Assembly (NCBI RefSeq): GCF_900141795.1
Contig: NZ_FSRE01000002.1
Span: 1-64,000, forward strand
DNA length: 64,000 nt
Reading direction: 5' to 3'
Origin: Sulfurivirga caldicuralii
GTDB taxonomy: Bacteria > Pseudomonadota > Gammaproteobacteria > Thiomicrospirales > Thiomicrospiraceae
Position numbers and translations under genes: made by a program. Position 1 is the stretch's first letter. Every line of letters starts with the position of its first letter. The notes under the pieces were generated by a model. The model was not told where the DNA came from, did not search any database, and worked only from the letters and a program-made list of their open reading frames with translations. Of the stretch, positions 38,269-47,941 are shown piece after piece.

Positions 38269-39101
38269 CATGCCTCGAGAAAGTCGAGAATGGCGTCCAG
38301 TCCGCGAATGTTGAGTTGGGTATCCGCCTGGGTGCGTACGGCAGGCTTGGCGTGGTAGGCCACGGAAAGGCCGGCCAGTTTCATCATTTCCAGATCATTG
38401 GCGCCGTCGCCTACGGCAATGGCCTGTTGGGGGGTGATGCCCAGCTGATCGCACAGTTCCAGCAGATATTCTGCCTTGGTGTGGGCGGCAACGATATCCC
38501 CGTCAATCCCGCCGGTAAGTTTTCCTTCCGCAACGGCCAGCACATTGGCGCGGGCAAAGTCCAGCCCCAGCTCCGCCTTCAGCCGCTCGGTAAAGAAGGT
38601 GAAGCCGCCGGAGACCAAGGCGAAGCTGATGCCTTTCTGCTTGAGCCCGGCGATGAGGGTTTCCGCACCCGGGTTGAGTTCGAGGCGTTCCTCGTAGACG
38701 CATTCGAGTTCGTGCGTGGGCAGGCCCTCCAGCAGTCCGACACGCTTTTTCAGCGAACTTTCAAAGTCCAGCTCGCCGCGCATGGCCGCTTCAGTAATGG
38801 CTGCGACTTCGTCCTTGATGCCCACCCGGTCGGCAATTTCGTCCACGCACTCGATGGCGATCAGGGTGGAATCCATGTCCGAAATCAGCAGTTTGACGGC
38901 TTTCGGGTCAAAGTCTTCCGGCAGGACGTTGATATCCAGCTGGAGGGCGTTGCGCAGGGCATCGAGGGTTTCTGGAGCGGGTGGTTCCGCCCGTTCAATA
39001 CGATAGTGGGTGGTGTGCTTTTCGGGTTTGCCGAGGGCGCGGGTCAGGGTGGTTACCTGATCGAAATTGAGCACGTTGGAATGAATGATAATGGTGGCCA
39101 T
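38268..39101 (-). CDS. serB: Phosphoserine phosphatase
   Basis: HAD phosphatase for the last step of serine synthesis. The frame runs to 39230, but ATG 39101 with AGGAGG gives the usual start MATIIIHSNVLNFDQVTTL and 277 residues. An N-terminal ACT-like regulatory domain (about 1-75) precedes the catalytic core with DMDSTLIAIECVDEIADRVG (nucleophile Asp), SGGFTFFTERL and GDGANDLEMM. The 3' end abuts a terminator. The downstream RDD gene stop is only a base away from this start. Confidence 0.97.
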   Translation of the reverse strand: MATIIIHSNVLNFDQVTTLTRALGKPEKHTTHYRIERAEPPAPETLDALRNALQLDINVLPEDFDPKAVKLLISDMDSTLIAIECVDEIADRVGIKDEVAAITEAAMRGELDFESSLKKRVGLLEGLPTHELECVYEERLELNPGAETLIAGLKQKGISFALVSGGFTFFTERLKAELGLDFARANVLAVAEGKLTGGIDGDIVAAHTKAEYLLELCDQLGITPQQAIAVGDGANDLEMMKLAGLSVAYHAKPAVRTQADTQLNIRGLDAILDFLEA

Positions 39102-39102
39102 C

Positions 39103-39522
39103 TCAGCCCTCCTTGTCTGAACAGGCGACGATTGTAGTGCCCGCAAGTTGATCGTGCAAAGTCTGACCCCGGACAAGCGCCCATAACCAGCCTGCCCCCA
39201 GCAATGCGAGCGAAAGCAGGGCGCTGCCAAAGCGCATGTTCACTTCCGCCCAGCTCAGGCGGTTACCGTACTGTCCCCGCAGGCACAGCGACCAGATTTT
39301 CTGTCCGGGTGTCAGATAGCCGTTGCGCCAGTGCCAGGCAAGCCACGCGTAGGCAACGGCAAGCAGGTAGAACTGAAAGGCAACCCTGCTGAAAGGATTC
39401 TGCTCGAAGCCTGCGCCGAACAGCAGGGGAAATGGAATGGCGGCGACAAACAGAATGACCGCAAGGATGAGTGCATCGTAGAACGCGGCGACGAGAATGC
39501 GAAAGGGTGAGGGCTGAGGCAT
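39103..39522 (-). CDS. RDD family membrane protein
   Basis: A 139-residue protein with three hydrophobic helices and the RDD arrangement: PFRILVAAFYDALILAVILF, an NGYLTPGQKIWSLCLR (the GxTPGKxxxxL motif) and a C-terminal QTLHDQLAGTTIV (the HD of the family). The canonical R-D-D is partly kept (R8, D15, and the C-terminal D). Family function is unclear; some members act in transport or ion exchange. It precedes serB on the same strand. Confidence 0.85.
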   Translation of the reverse strand: MPQPSPFRILVAAFYDALILAVILFVAAIPFPLLFGAGFEQNPFSRVAFQFYLLAVAYAWLAWHWRNGYLTPGQKIWSLCLRGQYGNRLSWAEVNMRFGSALLSLALLGAGWLWALVRGQTLHDQLAGTTIVACSDKEG

Positions 39523-39597
39523 AATGGCTACTGATGGTTCGCTGAAAACAAGCCAATATAATAGGTTGTTTTCAGCGACGCAATGAAGAGGTCGGCT

Positions 39598-40266
39598 ATG
39601 AATCTGCCTGCAGATGTTTTACCACTCTCCTGGGTTATCGCCTCGGCGCTGGTCGCGCTGGCGATTCTGTTCTGGACGGTCAAGACAGCGCCGTGGCACA
39701 AGGTGAAGGGCGACAGTCATGCGCAGCATGTCTTTTTTGGCGTCGCCGTGGCCCTGGCGCTGCTGTGGAAGTTTTCGGCCTCGATTGCCGATGGATTGAC
39801 CTTTCATTTTCTGATGATGACGTCCGTCACTCTGATGTTTGGCTGGCAGTTCGCCGTGTTGGCGGCCCTGCTGGCCTTGATCATCCTCAGCGCCTTTGAG
39901 GTCACCGGTTGGGATGCTCTGGCGCTCAACTGGCTGTTGATGGGCGTGGTGCCGGCACTGATCACGTGGTGGCTGCTCAAGCTGGCATGGCGTTGGCTGC
40001 CACACCACTTTTTTGTGTATGTGTTCTTCAATGCCTTTCTGGCGGCGGGGATCAGCACGTTTGTGGCGTTGCTGCTCACCGGCTGGGTGCTCATTGGCGC
40101 AGAAGTTCAGACGGCTGAAAAGGTGGGGCACAGTTTTATGCCCTACATTCCGCTACTGGCGGCGCCGGAAGCCTTCATAAATGGCATGCTGATGGGTTTT
40201 CTGGTGATGTTCAAGCCGCAGTGGATTGCCACCTTTACCGACGAGCACTATCTCAAGGGCAAGTAA
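39598..40266 (+). CDS. CbiM-like energy-coupling-factor permease
   Basis: The frame opens at ATG 39583, but 39598, preceded by AGAGG, gives the more usual start MNLPADVLPLSWVIASALVALAILFW and 222 residues. It has about six hydrophobic helices. QHVFFGVAVALALLWKFSASIADGLTFHFLMMTSVTLMFGW contains the GLTFHFL and tail features of the CbiM/ECF permease group, and PYIPLLAAPEAFINGMLMGFLVMFKPQW the C-terminal one. No CbiQ, CbiO or other cobalamin or nickel genes adjoin it, so it is an orphan permease; metal specificity is unknown. Confidence 0.8.
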   Translation: MNLPADVLPLSWVIASALVALAILFWTVKTAPWHKVKGDSHAQHVFFGVAVALALLWKFSASIADGLTFHFLMMTSVTLMFGWQFAVLAALLALIILSAFEVTGWDALALNWLLMGVVPALITWWLLKLAWRWLPHHFFVYVFFNAFLAAGISTFVALLLTGWVLIGAEVQTAEKVGHSFMPYIPLLAAPEAFINGMLMGFLVMFKPQWIATFTDEHYLKGK

Positions 40267-40360
40267 AGCCCCCCGCAAGGTGATCTTCTTTACGCGCACC
40301 TGCCTAGCGAAGTGTGTAGCTGTTAAGTCCCGCATGGTTATAAACCTTCTGGCAGGCACA

Positions 40361-40387
40361 AAAAAACCGGCGCGTAGCCGGTTTTTT
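40361..40387. terminator. Bidirectional terminator between permease and lipoprotein genes
   Basis: AAAAAACCGGC (40361-40371), loop GCGTA, GCCGGTTTTTT (40377-40387). It is symmetric with A on the left and T on the right. Confidence 0.93.
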
Positions 40388-40407
40388 CATCGAACGGTCG
40401 AAGGGGA

Positions 40408-40740
40408 TTACTTTTCCCACATCGGCTTTTCGTTCTTGTAGCGGTTGATCTGGTCAACTTCTGCGCGGGCAACGCGCAGTGCCAGCTTGGCGTTCTTCAT
40501 GGCAGCGGCTTCATCGCCTTTCTTCTTGGCGGCTTCAGCCTGGGCCAAGTAGTAATCTACGTAGGCCTTTTTCATCTTCTTCTGCTTCCACACGTTCTGG
40601 TGCTTCTTGGCTTCAGCGTGGGCTGCTTTGGCTGCAGCGGTGATTTCTGCGTAGGTCTTCGGCTCCGACTTGGTGCCCATGGAGCAGGCGCCCAGAGACA
40701 GGGACGCGGCGACAGCTGCAGTAACGATGATTTTTTTCAT
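40408..40740 (-). CDS. Small Ala/Lys-rich lipoprotein
   Basis: ATG 40740, with AGGAGG upstream, is the start; the frame further upstream is not used. The 110-residue product has a lipoprotein signal (MKKIIVTAAVAASLSLGAC) and then an almost wholly helical, Ala/Lys-rich body (AEITAAAKAAHAEAKKHQNVWKQKKMKKAYVDYYLAQAEAAKKKGDEAAAMKNAKLALRVARAEV) with TPR- or SMP-like character. The family resembles Lpp- or DUF4398-like lipoproteins, but I do not recognise it with confidence. It probably sits at the outer membrane and contacts peptidoglycan. Confidence 0.8.
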   Translation of the reverse strand: MKKIIVTAAVAASLSLGACSMGTKSEPKTYAEITAAAKAAHAEAKKHQNVWKQKKMKKAYVDYYLAQAEAAKKKGDEAAAMKNAKLALRVARAEVDQINRYKNEKPMWEK

Positions 40741-40930
40741 TCCGGTTTTCCTCCTGATTGAGAGCTTTGCCTGGATGGTCGCTGCCATCCTGAACCCGGC
40801 TGGGTTGTTGTTTGGCCGGTTGCATAACACTATAAAGTTTACCGGCCTTGTGTCAATCCTTATAATGACGCTCAAGTTCAGGCAATGCCTGTTCAGGGTG
40901 CCGACAGACGAATCATGTCGGACTCAAGTG

Positions 40931-40985
40931 ATTGAAATTCAATATCTTGCGATTCGTTTAACCCATTGAGTTTCAATAATTGAAA
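40931..40985 (+). promoter_or_regulatory. Two related inverted repeats upstream of guaB
   Basis: ATTGAAATTCAAT (40931-40943) and the perfect 15-bp palindrome TTTCAAT-A-ATTGAAA (40971-40985) share half-sites TTTCAAT/ATTGAAA about 40 bases apart. A TATAAA lies at 40999-41004, just before the guaB RBS. This looks like an operator pair. It is not the E. coli PurR sequence. Confidence 0.5.
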
Positions 40986-40992
40986 AATCTGA

Positions 40993-42489
<1,497 letters not shown>

Positions 42490-42515
42490 CGGGCGCAGCA
42501 TGCCGAAGAATACGA

Positions 42516-42538
42516 CGGGGGCGCTGTGCCCCCGTTTT
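42516..42538 (+). terminator. Hairpin between guaB and guaA
   Basis: CGGGGGC (42516-42522), loop GCTGT, GCCCCCG (42528-42534), then TTTT. It probably attenuates rather than ends transcription, because guaA follows at once with an SD and no clear promoter. Confidence 0.75.
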
Positions 42539-42560
42539 GCTTGAAAACCGAGGAGTTGCC

Positions 42561-44150
42561 ATGACCCATACCCCCGCCCACGACATTCATCAGGACAAGG
42601 TTCTGATTCTGGACTTTGGCTCGCAGTACACTCAGCTGATCGGCCGACGCATCCGCGAGATCGGCGTTTTCTGTGAAATCGTACCGTGGGACATCGGTGA
42701 TGATTTCGTGCGCAATTACGGCGCCAAGGCCATCATCCTTTCGGGCGGGCCGGAAAGTGCCACGGGTGACGATGCGCCGCGCATACCGGAAGCGGTCTTC
42801 GAGCTGGGGGTGCCGCTGCTGGGCATTTGCTACGGCATGCAGACCATGGCGGAGCAGCTGGGCGGCAAGGTGATTCACGCTGATACCCATGAATACGGCT
42901 TTGCGCAGGTACGGGCGCACGGGCACACGCCGCTGCTGCGGGACATTGAGGACCATGTCACACCGGAAGGCTACGGCATTCTCGATGTGTGGATGTCTCA
43001 CGGCGACCGCGTCGCACAGATGCCGCCGGGCTTTATTCTCATGTGCAGTAACGAAACCTGCCCCATCGCCGGCATGGCCAATGTGGACAAGCAGTGGTAC
43101 GGGGTCCAGTTCCATCCCGAAGTGACGCATACCAAGCAGGGCAAGCGCATTCTCGAACGCTTTGTGGTGGATATCGCCGGCTGCGAAAAGCTGTGGACCA
43201 CGAAAAACATCGTTGAAGACAGCATCCAGCGCATTCGTGAGCAGGTGGGGGATGACGAGGTGCTGCTGGGCCTCTCCGGAGGCGTGGATTCCTCGGTGGT
43301 GGCGGCGCTGCTGCACAAGGCGATTGGCGATCAACTCACCTGTGTGTTTGTGGACCACGGTCTGCTGCGCTACGGCGAAGGTGACCAGGTGATGGCCATG
43401 TTCGCTCGTCACATGGGCATCAAGGTGATCCGTGTGGATGCGCAGGACCTGTTCTTCGGGCGCCTCAAGGGGGTCACCGATCCGGAGGAGAAGCGCAAGA
43501 TCATCGGCCACACCTTTATTGAGGTGTTCGATGAGGAGGCGTCCAAACTGACCAATGTGAAGTGGCTGGCGCAGGGCACCATCTATCCGGACGTGATCGA
43601 ATCGGCAGGCTCCAAGACCGGTAAAGCCAAGGTGATCAAGTCGCACCACAATGTGGGCGGCCTGCCGGAAGAGATGAACCTGAAGCTGCTGGAACCCCTG
43701 CGCGAACTATTCAAGGACGAAGTGCGCAAGCTGGGCGTGGAGCTGGGGCTGCCCTACGAAATGGTCTATCGCCATCCGTTCCCGGGGCCGGGACTGGGCG
43801 TGCGCATTCTTGGCGAGGTGAAGAAGGAGTATGCCGATATCCTGCGTCTGGCGGACCATATCTTTATCGAGGAACTGCGTGCGGCCGATCTCTACGACAA
43901 GACTTCGCAGGCGTTTGCCGTGTTCCTGCCCATCAAGTCGGTGGGCGTGGTGGGCGATGCGCGTCGCTACGACTATGTGGTGGCACTGCGCGCGGTGGAG
44001 ACCATCGACTTCATGACTGCGCGCTGGGCGCACCTGCCATACGATTTCCTCGAGCGCGTGTCCACCCGCATTATCAATGAGATACCGCGCATTTCCCGCG
44101 TTGTCTATGACATCTCCAGTAAACCCCCTGCAACCATCGAGTGGGAGTAA
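42561..44150 (+). CDS. guaA: GMP synthase (glutamine-hydrolysing)
   Basis: Converts XMP to GMP with glutamine-derived ammonia. ATG 42561 has AGGAG just before it; an in-frame upstream start is not needed. The 529-residue product has a class I glutaminase domain (GICYGMQ nucleophile Cys, FHPEV) and the ATP-pyrophosphatase domain with [17 protein letters not shown], then the C-terminal dimerisation domain ending in PPATIEWE. Operon with guaB. The next gene starts inside its 3' end. Confidence 0.98.
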   Translation: MTHTPAHDIHQDKVLILDFGSQYTQLIGRRIREIGVFCEIVPWDIGDDFVRNYGAKAIILSGGPESATGDDAPRIPEAVFELGVPLLGICYGMQTMAEQLGGKVIHADTHEYGFAQVRAHGHTPLLRDIEDHVTPEGYGILDVWMSHGDRVAQMPPGFILMCSNETCPIAGMANVDKQWYGVQFHPEVTHTKQGKRILERFVVDIAGCEKLWTTKNIVEDSIQRIREQVGDDEVLLGLSGGVDSSVVAALLHKAIGDQLTCVFVDHGLLRYGEGDQVMAMFARHMGIKVIRVDAQDLFFGRLKGVTDPEEKRKIIGHTFIEVFDEEASKLTNVKWLAQGTIYPDVIESAGSKTGKAKVIKSHHNVGGLPEEMNLKLLEPLRELFKDEVRKLGVELGLPYEMVYRHPFPGPGLGVRILGEVKKEYADILRLADHIFIEELRAADLYDKTSQAFAVFLPIKSVGVVGDARRYDYVVALRAVETIDFMTARWAHLPYDFLERVSTRIINEIPRISRVVYDISSKPPATIEWE

Positions 44151-44655
44151 TTGTCCCGCTGAAGCCTTGAATCTGCCGGCCACTGTGCCGGCAGATTTGT
44201 CTGCGCAACAGGCGGACGCCTTCTGGATGCGCCAGGCGCTGGCGCTGGCCGAATTCGCCCAGTCTCAGGGCGAAGTGCCGGTAGGTGCCGTGCTGGTGCA
44301 GGGCGGGCAACGCATTGCCTGCGGCTGGAACCGGGTCATTACCGACCGGGATCCGTCGGCCCATGCAGAAGTCGTGGCTCTGCGCGCGGGTGCCCAGGTG
44401 CTGAACAACTACCGCCTGCTCGATACCACCCTGTATGTCACACTGGAGCCGTGCCCCATGTGTGCCGGTGCGCTGGTGCACGCCCGCGTGTCACGCGTCG
44501 TCTTTGCCGCGGCCGACCCGCGCGCTGGTGCCTGCGGCTCACTGTTCAATCTGTGTCGTTCGCCGCTGCTCAACCATCAGCTGCAGCTGACGGGGGGCGT
44601 ACTCGCTGAAGAGAGTCGCGCCCTGTTGCAGGGGTTTTTCAACGTGCGGCGCTGA
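44107..44655 (+). CDS. tadA: tRNA-specific adenosine deaminase
   Basis: Makes inosine at position 34 of tRNA-Arg(ACG). Zinc-deaminase motifs are complete: [11 protein letters not shown] (His and catalytic Glu) and [20 protein letters not shown] (two zinc Cys). I give ATG 44107, inside guaA; an ATG at 44077 and a GTG at 44185 are alternatives, and no RBS decides. The true N-terminus should begin a little before [26 protein letters not shown]. Length from 44107 is 182 residues, slightly longer than E. coli TadA (167). Confidence 0.9.
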   Translation: MTSPVNPLQPSSGSNCPAEALNLPATVPADLSAQQADAFWMRQALALAEFAQSQGEVPVGAVLVQGGQRIACGWNRVITDRDPSAHAEVVALRAGAQVLNNYRLLDTTLYVTLEPCPMCAGALVHARVSRVVFAAADPRAGACGSLFNLCRSPLLNHQLQLTGGVLAEESRALLQGFFNVRR

Positions 44656-44913
44656 GCTTTCTTTTCTCCTTGAAACGATGACATTGTGCGACCTCTGCCC
44701 ACCGGCTGTCCAGTTATTCGCCCGCTTGTATGGAGACGCTGGCAGCATTGTTCGCCGTCTGGCGGCAAGGATGTTTCAGTATTTGCTCATGTTCTGAAAT
44801 AAACCGCTTCGATTTTTAAATAAAAAACTTCAGCTGTTCATAATCCCCTGATATCGCTCACAATACGTGCTGCTTTTTGCATTCATACACATAGAAACAG
44901 AGGACGATTGTTC
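44656..44913. other. Intergenic region before the exported protein gene
   Basis: 258 bases without a convincing gene. The right half is AT-rich and contains weak promoter-like sites (for example CATAAT near 44839). No clear terminator for tadA is visible. Nothing else is recognised. Confidence 0.6.
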
Positions 44914-45816
44914 ATGAAACGCATGCACTGGTTCACACTGATTTTGGCCTGGCTGGCATCGGCTGCAGCGCTGGCCGGGGATCTCAAGCCCTTTATTCTG
45001 AGCACCATCAAGCCCGCTGGCATCGAAGAGGGCGTTTCCAAGATCAAGAGTGCGCTTTCCAGTGCCGGATTTACCATCGTGGGCGAGTATGCCCCCAAAA
45101 GCGAGACCCACATCATCGTGGTCACGAATGATGCGCTGAAGACCCTGGCGGCGAAAAGCGAGCGCGGCGGTTTCGGTGCCATGGAGCGTGTGGCGGTAGT
45201 GAAGCACAACGGTGCACTGGAAGTCAGCTACACCAACCCGACGTACTGGTGGAACGCCTATCGCATGGCGGGGGATATTAAGCCGGTGCAGGCTGCCATG
45301 GAAAAGGCGCTGGGCAATGCCGGTCAGTTTGGGGTGGAGCCGGGTCTGTCTGCAAGCGAGCTGCGCGATTACCATTACAAGTTCATGATGCCGTATTTCA
45401 CCGATGTGGATGAACTGGAGGAGTACGACTCTCACCAGCAGGGCATTGATGTGATCGAGAAAAACCTGGCCAAGCGGGTGGATGGCGCGCTCAAGGTCTA
45501 TCGCATCGACATTCCGGGCACCGAGATGACCGTGTGGGGCGTCGGCTTTACCCAGAGTGCCGCGGCGGACAAGTATGTTCTCGACAATATTGACCATGGT
45601 GCGCACAGCCATGCGGCCCATCTGCCGTATGAATTGCTGCTGGACGGCAAGCAGGCGGTTGCGCTCAACGGCAAGTTCCGCATTGCCATCAGCTGGCCGG
45701 GTCTGCCCATGGGCGAGTTCATGAAGATCATGCGCACGCCGGATGACATCGAAACCACGCTGGAAGACGTGGCAGACCCCATGGGGCGGGTCAAAGATGA
45801 TGAGAACGGCTTCTAA
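44914..45816 (+). CDS. Exported protein of unknown function
   Basis: ATG 44914 with AGAGGA upstream is preferred to a TTG two codons earlier. The 300-residue product has a signal peptide (HWFTLILAWLASAAALA-GDLK). The first domain (about 25-125) has the form STIKPAGIEEGVSKIKSALSSAGFTIVGEYAPKSETHIIVVT, which recalls DUF302-like folds, but no family motif is certain. A histidine- and aspartate-bearing C-terminal part (DNIDHGAHSHAAHLPYELLLDGKQAVALNGKFRIAISWPGLPMGEFMKI) looks like a conserved domain. Expected in the periplasm. It stands alone with a strong terminator after it. No function is proposed. Confidence 0.8.
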   Translation: MKRMHWFTLILAWLASAAALAGDLKPFILSTIKPAGIEEGVSKIKSALSSAGFTIVGEYAPKSETHIIVVTNDALKTLAAKSERGGFGAMERVAVVKHNGALEVSYTNPTYWWNAYRMAGDIKPVQAAMEKALGNAGQFGVEPGLSASELRDYHYKFMMPYFTDVDELEEYDSHQQGIDVIEKNLAKRVDGALKVYRIDIPGTEMTVWGVGFTQSAAADKYVLDNIDHGAHSHAAHLPYELLLDGKQAVALNGKFRIAISWPGLPMGEFMKIMRTPDDIETTLEDVADPMGRVKDDENGF

Positions 45817-45842
45817 CCGCTAAAAACGCTCATCAGATCCAG

Positions 45843-45867
45843 AAAAGGCGCCTGCGGGCGCCTTTTT
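45843..45867 (+). terminator. Terminator after the exported protein gene
   Basis: GGCGCC (45847-45852), loop TGCG, GGCGCC (45857-45862), with A on the left and T run 45863-45867. Confidence 0.92.
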
Positions 45868-45875
45868 CGTGCCTG

Positions 45876-45912
45876 CCAAAAAAATGGATCTTTAAAAAGT
45901 CGGGGACCCCCC
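45876..45912 (-). repeat. Dispersed GGGGTCCCCGACTTTTT element, copy 5
   Basis: On the minus strand GGGGGGTCCCCGACTTTTT spans 45912-45894, followed by CCA (45887-45885) and TGG (45878-45876) around a T-rich loop. It lies directly upstream of the htpG promoter region. Confidence 0.85.
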
Positions 45913-45938
45913 TTTAAAAACGGCATTTGGCCCCTATT
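45912..45938 (+). promoter_or_regulatory. htpG: Heat-shock (sigma-32-like) promoter candidate of htpG
   Basis: CTTTAAA (45912-45918), 12-base spacer, CCCCTATT (45931-45938) resembles the sigma-32 pattern CTTGAAA-N(11-16)-CCCCATnT with about two mismatches. It lies 38 bases before the htpG ATG and touches repeat copy 5. Confidence 0.5.
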
Positions 45939-45975
45939 TTTCCTGTTTGTACAGACAACAGAAAGGAGACCGTTT

Positions 45976-47850
45976 ATGGCACAAGCGGAAAAGCATGCCT
46001 TTCAGACCGAAGTCAAACAGCTGCTGCATCTTGTGATCCACGCCCTGTACAGCAACCGCGACATCTTTCTGCGCGAGCTCATTTCCAATGCCTCGGACGC
46101 GCTGGACAAGCTGCGCTTTGAGGCATTGTCCAATGATGCACTTTACGAAGGGGACAAGGAGCTGGCGATCCGTGTCAGCTACGATCCGGAGGCACGCACC
46201 ATTACCGTGGAAGACAACGGTATCGGCATGTCCCGCGATGAAGTAATCGAGAATATCGGCACCATCGCCAACTCCGGCACGAAAAAGTTTCTCGAACAGC
46301 TCAGCGGTGATCAGGCCAGGGACAGTGCCCTGATCGGTCAGTTTGGCGTGGGCTTTTATTCTGCCTTTATCGTGGCGGACAAGGTGACGCTGGAAACCCG
46401 CCGTGCCGGCGCGCCGAAAGAAGAAGGTGTGCGCTGGGAATCCGACGGGCAGGGGGAATACACGCTGGAGACCATTGAGAAATCAGGCAAGGGCACACGC
46501 ATTAGCCTGCACCTGAAAGAGGATGCGAAGGAATTCCTCGACGGCCACAGGCTGCGCCAGATTATCCATACCTATTCGGACCACATTGCCTTTCCCATCC
46601 TCATGCCCAAGGAGGAATTCAAGGATGGCAAGCCGGTCATCACCGACGAGTGGGAACAGGTGAACAAGGCCACGGCGCTGTGGCTGGAACCCCGCTCCAA
46701 GCTGAAGGACGAGGATTACATCAATTTCTACAAGCAGACCTTCCACGACTTCGAAGCGCCGCTGACCTGGCTGCACAACCGCGTGGAAGGCACGCTGGAG
46801 TACACCAGTCTGTTCTATATTCCCAAGGTGCCGCCGTTTGACCTGTACGATCGCGAGCGTCGCTATGGCGTCAAGCTGTATGTGAAGCGCGTCTTTATCA
46901 TGGACGACGCGGAGCATCTGCTGCCCACCTATCTGCGGTTCGTGCGCGGCATCATCGATTCCAACGACCTGCCACTGAACGTTTCCCGGGAGATCCTGCA
47001 GGACAATCAGGTAGTGCGCAAGATTCACAGTGCCTCCACCAAGCGTATTCTTGACCACTTGAGCAAGTTGGCCAAGGAGGATGCGGACAAGTACGCCACT
47101 TTCTGGGATGCCTTTGGCAATGTGCTCAAGGAAGGGGTGGTGGAAGACTTCAGCAACCGGGAGAAGATCGCCTCCCTGCTGCGCTTTGCTTCCACCCACA
47201 ACGATACGCCCGAGCAGCGGGTCAGTCTGGATGATTACATTGAACGTATGCAGCCGGATCAGGAGGCCATCTATTACATCGTGGCCGACAGCTATCAGGC
47301 AGCGAAAAACAGCCCGCATCTGGAGATCTTCCGCAAGAAGGGCATCGAAGTGTTGCTCCTGTATGACCGCATTGACGAGTGGCTGGTAGCGCACCTCAAC
47401 GAATACGCCGGCAAGCCGCTGAAATCCGTGGCTCAGGCTGATATTGAGCCGCCGGAAAACGAGGCCATTTCTGAAGAGGAGAAAAAGGCGGCCGATGAAC
47501 TGATCGAGCGCCTGCAGAAGGTGCTGGCCGAGCGTGTGGAAGCGGTACGCACCACGGCGCGCCTGACCGATTCACCCGCCTGTGTGGTGCCGCCTAAAAA
47601 CGGCCTCAGCCCGCACATGATCCAGATGCTCAAGCAGATGGGACAGGAGCCACCCAAGCAGAAGCCGGTGCTGGAGATCAACCCTGCACATCCGCTGATC
47701 AAAAAGCTGGAAAACCTTAGCGACGAAGAGAAGCTGAAGCTGTGGGGCGAAATCCTGCTGGATCAGGCCGAGCTGGCCGAAGGGGTGCAGCCGGAGGATC
47801 CGGCCGGATTCGTCAAGCGTCTCAACAGCGTACTCGCCGACGCGTTATAA
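45976..47850 (+). CDS. htpG: Chaperone protein HtpG (Hsp90)
   Basis: ATP-dependent cytoplasmic chaperone. The 624-residue product is of normal length. The GHKL ATPase domain has [18 protein letters not shown], the [27 protein letters not shown] motif and [17 protein letters not shown]; the middle domain contains [10 protein letters not shown] with the catalytic Arg region; the C-terminal dimerisation domain ends [20 protein letters not shown] is upstream of the ATG. Confidence 0.98.
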   Translation: MAQAEKHAFQTEVKQLLHLVIHALYSNRDIFLRELISNASDALDKLRFEALSNDALYEGDKELAIRVSYDPEARTITVEDNGIGMSRDEVIENIGTIANSGTKKFLEQLSGDQARDSALIGQFGVGFYSAFIVADKVTLETRRAGAPKEEGVRWESDGQGEYTLETIEKSGKGTRISLHLKEDAKEFLDGHRLRQIIHTYSDHIAFPILMPKEEFKDGKPVITDEWEQVNKATALWLEPRSKLKDEDYINFYKQTFHDFEAPLTWLHNRVEGTLEYTSLFYIPKVPPFDLYDRERRYGVKLYVKRVFIMDDAEHLLPTYLRFVRGIIDSNDLPLNVSREILQDNQVVRKIHSASTKRILDHLSKLAKEDADKYATFWDAFGNVLKEGVVEDFSNREKIASLLRFASTHNDTPEQRVSLDDYIERMQPDQEAIYYIVADSYQAAKNSPHLEIFRKKGIEVLLLYDRIDEWLVAHLNEYAGKPLKSVAQADIEPPENEAISEEEKKAADELIERLQKVLAERVEAVRTTARLTDSPACVVPPKNGLSPHMIQMLKQMGQEPPKQKPVLEINPAHPLIKKLENLSDEEKLKLWGEILLDQAELAEGVQPEDPAGFVKRLNSVLADAL

Positions 47851-47880
47851 GGCACGCGAGCGCTTGGTGTATAAAAAGAA

Positions 47881-47916
47881 AACCCGCCATGGCCTGAGAT
47901 CGTGGCGGGTTTTTTA
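47881..47916. terminator. Bidirectional terminator, htpG / rne
   Basis: AACCCGCCA (47881-47889) pairs with TGGCGGGTT (47903-47911), T run to 47916. It lies between two converging genes. Confidence 0.92.
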
Positions 47917-47941
47917 TTGCCAGAGGCTTGGGTTGCAGTGA

